A stretch of DNA of 37,746 nt, taken from NCBI GenBank assembly GCA_021414025.1, contig JAIOPG010000003.1, positions 1 to 37,746 on the forward strand, given 5' to 3'. A model generated the notes under the pieces. The model had not been told where the DNA came from, searched no databases, and saw nothing but the letters and a program-made list of their open reading frames with translations. A program made the position numbers and the translations under genes. Every line of letters starts with the position of its first letter. The first letter of the stretch is position 1. Positions 6,181 to 13,398 of the stretch are shown in pieces. This DNA comes from Planctomycetota bacterium. Its GTDB lineage: Bacteria > Planctomycetota > Phycisphaerae > Phycisphaerales > SM1A02.

Positions 6181-8261
6181 TTTTTGCGGGCCTGGTCGGC
6201 GAGCTTGAAGATCGCCACCGCTTCGCGCAGCACGCTGATCGAGAGAATCAGCGACTGTGCGGCCTCGGAGAATTCCTTGGTCGCGTCGCGGGCCCGGCTG
6301 GCGTTCTGCGAAAGTCCATCCATGCTTTGGCGGATCTGCTCGGCCCCCTGCACCTGGCTCTGCATGCCCGTGGTCACCTCACCGAACTGACCGCCGATCT
6401 CACCCACTCCCTGGATGACGCCGGCGAGCCGCTGGCCGATCGAGCTCACCTGTCCCACGCCGCGGCGCACCTGATCGGCGAAGCGGTCCATTTCCATCAC
6501 GCCGCCCGAAACCGCGGTCTGCATCTGCTCGACGGTGCGCTCGATGTCCAGCGTCGCCGAGGCGGTCTGGTCGGCGAGGCGGCGGATCTCGCGTGCCACC
6601 ACCAGGAATCCCTTGCCGCTTTCACCGGCCTTCTCCGCCTCGATCGCCGCGTTCACTGAGAGCAGGTTGGTCTGGTCGGCGACCTTGGTGATCGCGACCA
6701 CGATGGCGTTGATGTTGCTGGCCTTGTCGTTGATCGCGGCCAGTCGGCCGGAGATTTCACCGGTGGCCTTGGCCAGCGCGTCCATGGTCACGCCCATCGA
6801 CTTGAGATCGGTCCGGCCTTCGTTGGCCAGGCGCGACGACTCCTTGGCGCTGGCGGAGACCCCCTCCATGGTGCGGAAGAGCTCGGCGCCGGTGGTGGAA
6901 ATCTGGCGGATCGCCGCCGCAATCTCGCTGGAACTGGCGCCGAAGGACTGGGCCACCTCGTCCTGCTGGTGGCTGGCGGCGGTCATCTGGTTGGCGGTGC
7001 CGGTGATGGCGATGGTCGCCTCGCGCACCTTGCCCACCAGGCCGGCCAGACGCTGTCCCATCTCGTCCATGGTCTGCAGGAGTTTTCCCGACTCGTCGAG
7101 ATTGGAGGGATCCGCGAAGCTGCGGCTCAAATCGCCCTGGGCCACGATCGAGGCGGCTTGCACGCCCTTTCGAATCCTGCCCGCCAGCCGCATGGCCAGA
7201 CGCACCAACAGAATGGTGACCAACACGATGGAGGCCACGGCGATGGAGCCGCTCACCATGGCGAAATTGAAAATTCTGCCCTGAATCTCTCCAGCGGGAA
7301 TCTCCACCAGGACCGTCCAGCCACCGGTCGGGATTTTTGCCGTCGCAAAAACAGTCTGGGACTTCGCGATGGGATCCTCCAGCCAGGCCGTGGCCGAGTC
7401 ACTCCCTTTCAGCAACGGCGCCAGCACGGGTCCCCAAGGGGTTGACGCGACTTCCTGGGTCTTCAGTTGCGACAAATCCGCGATCGCGCGTCCCTGGCCA
7501 TCCAGCGGTGCGACCGCCGCGATGAATTTCCCGCCTGCCGAAACCATGAAGATGTTGTTTCCCGTGCGCGTGGCCAGGGTTTGCAGGTAGCTTTCAATCT
7601 GGATCAGCGAGCGGTCCACCCCCGCATTCCCCGCAAATTTCCCGTCGATGACAATGGGAACCGTGCACTCGGTCATCATGACGCCTTCGTAGGTGTAGGG
7701 CTCCGTGATCGTGGGCGCGCGGCTCTTGTGGTCCCGCCAATTGCGCAGCGGTCCCTGATTCCACATGTTCTCGAATTCATTGAGGGACTTCAGCGAAATT
7801 TTGCCGCCCTGCTGGAGGTCGCGGTACCAGTAGGGAATGAAGCGGCCCTTGGGATCCAATGCGGCGGAGGGCAATTCAATGTTCGCTCGCACGGCACCCG
7901 CGTAGGAGGCGTCCTTGCCATCGGCGTTGGGTTCGTAACAGAACCAGCAGCCGTTGACCCGTGAGGAATTCTCCATGACTTGGCGGGCAAATTCCAGGCT
8001 CTCCTCACGTTTCCCGAACAATCCGCGTTCCGCGGCGCTGGCCATGGTCTGAGCGGTCATCACGGTCGCCTGGTTTCGCGACTCATAATTCGCGGCAATC
8101 ATTTCCGCATCGACCAGCGCCTCCTCCTCGCTCAGCTGTCCCAGCAGCGTCTCAAGGCGGCTGCGATTGATGACCACCACCGCCAGAGAGATGAGCAGGA
8201 AGGGCAGCACACCGTACAAAATGAATTGTCCGAGCAGGCTGTGCCGGAACCGAATCTTCAT
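6171..8261 (-). CDS. methyl-accepting chemotaxis protein, WspA-like signalling domain with a large periplasmic Cache sensor
   Basis: A 696-residue inner-membrane receptor: TM1 at about residues 10-28, a roughly 300-residue periplasmic part with Cache-like features (FIPYWYRDL, ITEPYTYEGVMMTECTVPI, GNAGVDRSLIQIESYLQTL), TM2 near 333-358, then HAMP and a long coiled-coil signalling domain. The hairpin tip reads VADQTNLLSVNAAIEAEKAG and EIRRLADQTASATLDIE; together with GVMEMDRFADQVRRGVGQV this resembles WspA, the surface-sensing receptor that drives diguanylate cyclase WspR in pseudomonads. No CheA, CheW, CheR or GGDEF gene is in the window. The Cache part suggests small-molecule sensing. Start ATG 8261 fits the basic residues before TM1. 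Confidence 0.92.
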   Translation of the reverse strand: MKIRFRHSLLGQFILYGVLPFLLISLAVVVINRSRLETLLGQLSEEEALVDAEMIAANYESRNQATVMTAQTMASAAERGLFGKREESLEFARQVMENSSRVNGCWFCYEPNADGKDASYAGAVRANIELPSAALDPKGRFIPYWYRDLQQGGKISLKSLNEFENMWNQGPLRNWRDHKSRAPTITEPYTYEGVMMTECTVPIVIDGKFAGNAGVDRSLIQIESYLQTLATRTGNNIFMVSAGGKFIAAVAPLDGQGRAIADLSQLKTQEVASTPWGPVLAPLLKGSDSATAWLEDPIAKSQTVFATAKIPTGGWTVLVEIPAGEIQGRIFNFAMVSGSIAVASIVLVTILLVRLAMRLAGRIRKGVQAASIVAQGDLSRSFADPSNLDESGKLLQTMDEMGQRLAGLVGKVREATIAITGTANQMTAASHQQDEVAQSFGASSSEIAAAIRQISTTGAELFRTMEGVSASAKESSRLANEGRTDLKSMGVTMDALAKATGEISGRLAAINDKASNINAIVVAITKVADQTNLLSVNAAIEAEKAGESGKGFLVVAREIRRLADQTASATLDIERTVEQMQTAVSGGVMEMDRFADQVRRGVGQVSSIGQRLAGVIQGVGEIGGQFGEVTTGMQSQVQGAEQIRQSMDGLSQNASRARDATKEFSEAAQSLILSISVLREAVAIFKLADQARKNQV

Positions 8262-8379
8262 CGAGGAAGATTACCGCAGAAAGGAGAACGCTCCCGGCGA
8301 ATCCCATGGCATGCGTGGGTGGGTCTGCGATTCGACTTGACGCCGAGCGGGCGGACGAATCGATGTGGCCCGCGGTGGC

Positions 8380-10692
8380 CTAGGCGACTTCCCGCTTGGC
8401 CGGATCGGTGCGCTGGGACATTTCCTTCAGCTCGATGCGAAGCTGCGAGGCCCGCTGCCGGGCCTCCTGCTCGCGCTTGCGCGCCGTCTCGACGCGCTCG
8501 GTCAGCTCCTGGTCCAGCTCCAGCTGGCGGCGCAGCGCGACGGTCTCCTGGTCGGCCAGCATCTGGTGCTCGGCCTGCACCAATTGGCGCTGCTGCTGGA
8601 TCTGCTTGGCGGCGCTCTGCGCCTCGGCGAGGGACTTGCCCAGCTTGTCGATGGTCTGCGTCACCGAGGCGCCTTCGCGGACGGCCTGCTCCTCCAGCGC
8701 CATGGCCTCGAACTCCAGCTTCAAGGTCTTCTCCGCGGCGTCGACCGCCTGGCGCAGGCGCTCGCACGCCTCGCTGCGTTCGCGCAGCCGCTTCGCCTGC
8801 TCCTGTGCCATGGCCCGGCGGCGGTCCAGGTCGCGCTCCACCCGCTCCACTTCCTGCTCAAGGCGCGCGGCCTCGGCTTCGGCCAGTTCCGACTCCGCGA
8901 TCAGCGCGTCCACGCGGGCCTGGGCCTCGGCGGCCTGCCGCTGCTTCTCCTGGCTCAGGGCGCCGGCCTCGCGCGCCTGCGCGAAGGCGGCCTCGGCCTG
9001 GGCGTCCGCCTCGCGAATGGCCTCGATTTCCTTGAAGAGTCGGCCGTTGGCGGCCTCCACCGCGTCGCGCTCGCGTCGGGCGCGGCGCTCCGCCTCGATG
9101 GCGGCGGTCCGCTCCCGGTCCGCCGAGGCGCGGGCCTCCATCTCGGCCGTCCGATCCTTCTCGAGCATGGAGATCGCCTGCGACAATTCTCCGCGGGCGA
9201 CTCCGGCTTCGTCCCCCGCCGCCTTGGCGGTGGCCAGCAGCTCGTCGGCGCGGCGCATCGCCTCCACCGCCAGCTCCCGTTGTTTTTCCACGTTCTCAAC
9301 CAGCTCGCGCTCGCGCGCGGTTGCCGCGTCCGCCCGCGCCGAGGCCTGCTCGGCCGCGACGCGCTCGATGTCCGCGCGGCGCAAAGCCTCCTCTGCGATG
9401 GCCCGCTGCTCGCCGGCCCTTCGCTGCGCGGCATCCGCCGCCTTTCGCTCCTCGTCGGCGCGCTGACGCGCCTCCTCCACGGTGGCCCGCTCGCGCTCGA
9501 CGCGGTCGAGCATGGTCTGCACCATCGCCCGCTCCTTCAAGGCCTGCTCGGTCGCCACGCGCACCGCCTCCTCGAGCCGCGCCGCGCGGCTCTCCGATTC
9601 CCGTGCTGCTTGCTGGGCTCGCTCGGCGCGCTGCTGCGCCTCAAGCACGGATGCTCGGGTCGCCTCGGCGCGCTCATGCGCCTCCTGAGCCAGCCGCTGG
9701 TCGCGCTTCCAGCGCTCCTCGGCTTCCTGGGCCGCGGCGCGGTCGCTTTCGGCGGCCACCCTGATCTGGTCCGCGTGCGCCTTCGAGGCCGCCGCCGCTT
9801 GGCGGAACTCCTCGGCCTCCTGGGTCAGCCGCTGCGCCTCCTGCGCCGCCTTCTCGGCGGCGCCCTGCAACTGGCCCGCGTTTCCGCGGGATTGGACCGC
9901 CTGGCCGCGGGCCTGGTCCGCCGCGGTTCGCGCCGCGGTGGCCTGCTGATGGATCTTCTCGGCCTGGTCGATGCGCTCCTCGATCTCCGCGAGCGTCTTC
10001 TGGGAGCCCTGCCGGTCCTCCTCGGCCATCTGGATTTCCTTCTGCAGATGCGCGATCGAGACGGAGTGGGTCTCCTTCATCGACTCGAGCCGGCTCGCCC
10101 GCGCGGCCAGGGTGGCTTCCTGCTGCGCGAGCTGCTCGGCCAGCTTGCGCTCATGCTCCAGCCTTGCCTCCGCCTCGGCGCGGGCTTGCGCCTCGAGCCG
10201 CTGACGCTCCAGTTCCTGCCGCCGCGACAATTCCGCCGCCTCCTGCAGAGCCCGGTCGACGCGGATCTTCTCGCGCTGGCGGCGCGTCCGGGCGAGCTGG
10301 TCGCGCCACAAGCAGAGTTCGTTCTTGAAGGCCAGGATCTTGGCGTCGCTCTCGCCGCGCGACTTCATCGAGTCCAGGCGGAGCTGCAGCAGGCGGTCAA
10401 ACGCGGCGTCATGGACGTCGCGCCAGCTCCGGCGGTAGAGGTCGAGCTCGATCGCGCTGGTGTCGAAGCGCTTGGCCAGAAGCTGCAGCGCGCCGGCGGC
10501 GTCATTCTGAAAGCGCCGCAGAATGTCCATCAGATCGGAGGGCACATCGGTCGAAAGGCGCAGCCGGCCGACGAGCTCGCCGACCTCCAGCACCACCGCG
10601 TGCTCCGCGTCGCTCAGCGCGCGACCGCCGCACATGCGCTTGGACTCCCAGGCGTCGAGATAGCCGTCCAGATTTTTGCTCGTGTTTGCCAT
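8380..10692 (-). CDS. long coiled-coil protein
   Basis: A 770-residue protein without signal peptide or membrane segment. Residues 1 to about 150 look like a folded helical domain (LDGYLDAWESKRM, DVPSDLMDILRRFQNDA). From there to the end the sequence is nearly unbroken Ala/Glu/Arg/Gln heptads such as AERAQQAARESESRAARLEE, predicted to form a very long coiled coil, ending TDPAKREVA. The frame continues upstream to 10740; ATG 10692 (MANTSKNLDG) is preferred. It is last in the minus-strand run with the LpoB-like cluster, 129 bases after the lpoB-like stop, so it may share the transcript. A cytoplasmic scaffold or filament is plausible, but no function can be assigned. Low-complexity composition makes the opposite strand artificially open. 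Confidence 0.8.
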   Translation of the reverse strand: MANTSKNLDGYLDAWESKRMCGGRALSDAEHAVVLEVGELVGRLRLSTDVPSDLMDILRRFQNDAAGALQLLAKRFDTSAIELDLYRRSWRDVHDAAFDRLLQLRLDSMKSRGESDAKILAFKNELCLWRDQLARTRRQREKIRVDRALQEAAELSRRQELERQRLEAQARAEAEARLEHERKLAEQLAQQEATLAARASRLESMKETHSVSIAHLQKEIQMAEEDRQGSQKTLAEIEERIDQAEKIHQQATAARTAADQARGQAVQSRGNAGQLQGAAEKAAQEAQRLTQEAEEFRQAAAASKAHADQIRVAAESDRAAAQEAEERWKRDQRLAQEAHERAEATRASVLEAQQRAERAQQAARESESRAARLEEAVRVATEQALKERAMVQTMLDRVERERATVEEARQRADEERKAADAAQRRAGEQRAIAEEALRRADIERVAAEQASARADAATARERELVENVEKQRELAVEAMRRADELLATAKAAGDEAGVARGELSQAISMLEKDRTAEMEARASADRERTAAIEAERRARRERDAVEAANGRLFKEIEAIREADAQAEAAFAQAREAGALSQEKQRQAAEAQARVDALIAESELAEAEAARLEQEVERVERDLDRRRAMAQEQAKRLRERSEACERLRQAVDAAEKTLKLEFEAMALEEQAVREGASVTQTIDKLGKSLAEAQSAAKQIQQQRQLVQAEHQMLADQETVALRRQLELDQELTERVETARKREQEARQRASQLRIELKEMSQRTDPAKREVA

Positions 10693-10821
10693 GGGAGATC
10701 CAATCAACAATCGACGCGGCGAAGGCGCCGCATGAACCATTTTCGGCCGGATTGTCGATTTGCCTGCAAAAGTCCGGGAACGATCTCCGTCCTCCGTCCC
10801 TGGCCCCGAGCGAATCTCCGC

Positions 10822-11436
10822 TCAGAAGCCGATCGCGTTCCTCTGCCCCTGCTTGGTGACCGTCTCCTCGCCCTCCCAGACCGCAAGGCCGCTGTTGGTG
10901 TCGGTCAGGCTCATCTGGAAAATGAAGGAGGTCTGCTTGGTGTTTCCTTCGGCCACGCTGTTCTCAAGGATTTTCGCGGTCAGCGTGTAGTCGGTCAGCC
11001 GCGGCATCTCGTTGCTCTTGCCGCTCTGAAACTCGCGCATGTCCTTGGTGCCCTTGGCCATCGGGTCCTCGGGCTTGCCGTTGAGGCCCTCGGTGGTGCT
11101 CACCTGCACCTTGCCGGTCTGCAGCAGGGCGATGCGAATCTTCTTGATCAGCTCGTCGGTGTCGAACTGGTCGGAGGTGTCGTTGGTGATCCGGCTGATG
11201 CCCAGGATCGAAGGCTGATGAGCCGACTTCGCGAAGATTCCCGACTCGCTCATGCTCTGCACCAGCTTGTCGGCCGCAAGGTTGAAGTCCTGGATGTCCA
11301 CCTTGTTGGTCGAAGTGATCACCTCATTGCCCCGCGAGTCGATGCGCCGCGCCGGCGTGCAGGCCGACAGCACGGTCAGGGTCGCGAGCGAGGCCAGGAG
11401 AGAGGCGCGGGACATGGTGTTCAGGGAGGTGTGCAT
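10822..11436 (-). CDS. lpoB: LpoB-like lipoprotein, possible penicillin-binding-protein activator
   Basis: A 204-residue lipoprotein. The N-terminus is hydrophobic with lipobox TVLSAC. The rest follows LpoB/YcfM: DLNAAD-like start of the domain (FNLAADKLVQSM), PSILGISRITNDTSDQFDTD, LIKKIRIALLQTGKVQV, DYTLTAKILENSV, and the closing TNSGLAVWEGEETVTKQG. In E. coli, LpoB reaches from the outer membrane through the wall and stimulates PBP1B. An AAGGA lies about 11 bases before ATG 11436; ATG 11415 would also give a good signal peptide. It is 25 bases downstream of the YcfL-like gene, the same neighbour and order as ycfL-ycfM in E. coli. Whether it activates a PBP in this organism is inference. Confidence 0.85.
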   Translation of the reverse strand: MHTSLNTMSRASLLASLATLTVLSACTPARRIDSRGNEVITSTNKVDIQDFNLAADKLVQSMSESGIFAKSAHQPSILGISRITNDTSDQFDTDELIKKIRIALLQTGKVQVSTTEGLNGKPEDPMAKGTKDMREFQSGKSNEMPRLTDYTLTAKILENSVAEGNTKQTSFIFQMSLTDTNSGLAVWEGEETVTKQGQRNAIGF

Positions 11437-11461
11437 CGAAGGAATCCTTGGGTGGGCGGGC

Positions 11462-11881
11462 TCACTGGGTGAGCGGAAGATTGGTGTCGAGCAGTTGCAG
11501 CTGCCACTGGGTCGAGGTCGGCGTCGGGCCGATGCTGCGGATCGTGATGGTCTCCTGCGGCATGATCCGCTGGGTCTGCCAGGCCTGGGCGGCGCCGGTG
11601 ATGCGCATGCCGTTGGCGTCGAACCAGAGGAATCGGTAGGAGAAGCTCTGCGGATTCAACTGGTTGCTGAAGACCGCCACCTGCACGCGCTTCTGATCGC
11701 CGTTGACCACGTCCTCGCGCACGTCGGTGACATTGGCCTTGTAGTTGAGCCATCCGTTGGTCACGACCTGCTGGAATCCCTTGGTGCCCGGGCCGCCGCC
11801 CGAATCCGGCGTCATCGTGTTCATCGTGTTGCACGCGGCGAGCGCGAGGACAAGGGCGACGCTTTGGATCAGTCGAGGCAT
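11462..11881 (-). CDS. YcfL-like (DUF1425) lipoprotein
   Basis: A 139-residue protein with signal peptide and lipobox LALAAC, hence probably lipid-anchored. The family pattern is visible in VQVAVFSNQLNPQSFSYRFLWFDANGMRI (hydrophobic-Trp-Phe-Asp-x-x-Gly) and in the terminal IMPQETITIRSIGPTPTSTQ. ATG 11881 has an AAGGAGA ribosome binding site at 11891-11897, nine bases upstream, which decides the start over the in-frame codon at 11905. It lies between the COG3014-type gene (31 bases) and the lpoB-like gene (25 bases). The function of YcfL is not established; linkage to lpoB in distant phyla suggests a shared envelope role. Confidence 0.82.
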   Translation of the reverse strand: MPRLIQSVALVLALAACNTMNTMTPDSGGGPGTKGFQQVVTNGWLNYKANVTDVREDVVNGDQKRVQVAVFSNQLNPQSFSYRFLWFDANGMRITGAAQAWQTQRIMPQETITIRSIGPTPTSTQWQLQLLDTNLPLTQ

Positions 11882-11912
11882 GGCAGCAGTTCTCCTTGAA
11901 GGCAAGAATAGT

Positions 11913-13367
11913 TCATCCCGGGTTTGGAATTGGAAAGACCAGCACCGCGGGCTGCGTTCCCGCCGCCACGCTGCGCACGCGGATGACCGTTGCCGGGCCC
12001 GCCGGAATCGCGATGGGGCCGATCGCGCGGCCGTCGGAGAGGGTCAGCGAGATCGCGCCAGACTCGGGCCGGTCCACCCGGGCCCACAGCACCCGCTTGG
12101 GCAGGGTCAGCCAGCAGCGCAGATCCGCGGAATTGAGGGCGGCCTGGTAGATGGCGCCGGAGATCGCCCCCCAATCCCCCAGGCTCTGCTGCAACCCGTA
12201 GGTCGCCGCCGCCTTGCTGGCGCTGGAGACCAGGGTGGCGATGATGATCCCCGGCAGGCGCTGATTGAAATCCTGCGCGACGACGGCGTCCATGTCCGTG
12301 AGCAGCGCCGATCCGGCCGTGGCGCCGGCGCCCTCCACCGTGAAAAAAGTCACCGAGGGCTCATCGTGGAACTCAAGCAGCGGAAAGGCGGCGCCGACGT
12401 AGGGCACCTCCTGGATAAAGAGCGGAATGTCGATGCGCAGTTCCTTGAGCGACGGGCCGCGGCCCGCCTCGACGAAGATGAAGATGCTCTGCGTCGGAGT
12501 CTTCCCCTCCGCCGCCTCCCCGGCCAGGGCGACATCGCGCAGCGCGACCTCGCTCGTCGGCGGCGGCAGCATCTCGGCGACGCGCTTGAAGGCGACCCGC
12601 GCCTGCTCGAAGCTTCCGGTGGCGAAGCGGTTCACGCCGCGCAGGTAGGTGGCGTAGGGAATCTCGTAGTTCGAGTAGCCGCGCATCTCGCGGATGGTTC
12701 CGTAGTAGAAGTTCATCTGGGCCTGGAAGCCGGAGTCCTGGAGGGTTTTCTCCGCGTCGTATCCATTTTTCCGGCCCGCCTCCTCGAAGGCCTTCGTCTC
12801 GCTGTCGATGCGCGACTGATGCCGGGCCACAAAATCCTCCTGCCACTTCTGTGCCCGGCGCAACTCCACCTGCGCCTTGTCCGACCGACCCAGCGCGTAG
12901 TAATTGAGCGCTTGGTAGGTGTTGAGCATGATCCGGTCCACGCCGGTACCCCGGTAGGTTCGGATGGTTTGATTGGTCAGCGCGGCGGCGACCTCCTCAG
13001 TGACCTTGGCCTCTGGTTCCTCGTCCAGGTAGGGCGAGACCTCGTTCCACACCGATTGAAAAGTCGCCAGGCTCTGCGAGTACTGCCCCGCGTCCTGCTG
13101 GATGGCTCCGCCCTCCAGGTTGTAGATGACCCCGTTGATCGGCGCGTCGGACGTGCCGTCGCCATTGGAGTCCTGCAGGGAGTATTCATTGAGCAGCGGC
13201 GCAATCTCGTTGGCGGCCTCGGAAAATTGTCCCTGATCAAACAACTGCATCGTCGGCCGCATCTTGGCGTCGTAGCCGCAACCTGCGGCCAGCATGACAA
13301 GCATGGACACGCCGCCAGCGCGGAGGGCTGTTTGCAGCGAGCCGGAATCGCGATCAGGAAGCGACAT
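11913..13367 (-). CDS. COG3014-type lipoprotein
   Basis: A 484-residue exported protein. MLVMLAAGCGYD provides a lipobox (LAAGC), so it is probably a lipoprotein. The N-terminal half is helical and TPR-like, counting repeated segments such as MQLFDQGQFSEAANEIAPLL, NTYQALNYYALGRSDKAQVE and FYYGTIREMRGYSNYEIPYA. The C-terminal half holds strands, including SIFIFVEAGRGPSLKE, FPLLEFHDEPS and MDAVVAQDFNQRLPGIII. This layout matches the uncharacterised COG3014 family, which, as I recall, is found next to LpoB and YcfL homologues in marine gammaproteobacteria. The insert SNGDGTSDAP at about 60-70 is EF-hand-like and unusual. ATG 13367 is chosen; in-frame ATG 13418 would overlap the upstream gene. 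Confidence 0.78.
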   Translation of the reverse strand: MSLPDRDSGSLQTALRAGGVSMLVMLAAGCGYDAKMRPTMQLFDQGQFSEAANEIAPLLNEYSLQDSNGDGTSDAPINGVIYNLEGGAIQQDAGQYSQSLATFQSVWNEVSPYLDEEPEAKVTEEVAAALTNQTIRTYRGTGVDRIMLNTYQALNYYALGRSDKAQVELRRAQKWQEDFVARHQSRIDSETKAFEEAGRKNGYDAEKTLQDSGFQAQMNFYYGTIREMRGYSNYEIPYATYLRGVNRFATGSFEQARVAFKRVAEMLPPPTSEVALRDVALAGEAAEGKTPTQSIFIFVEAGRGPSLKELRIDIPLFIQEVPYVGAAFPLLEFHDEPSVTFFTVEGAGATAGSALLTDMDAVVAQDFNQRLPGIIIATLVSSASKAAATYGLQQSLGDWGAISGAIYQAALNSADLRCWLTLPKRVLWARVDRPESGAISLTLSDGRAIGPIAIPAGPATVIRVRSVAAGTQPAVLVFPIPNPG

Positions 13368-13398
13368 GGCTCGTCGGGACTTTTGGGGCGGCCGGCGC

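Noticed and set aside
8365-11472. 1035-codon open frame on the plus strand opposite the coiled-coil and LpoB-like genes
   Set aside because: It is antisense to well-supported genes, is Leu/Arg/Ala-rich without domains, and its openness follows from the GC-rich, repetitive codon pattern of the coiled coil.
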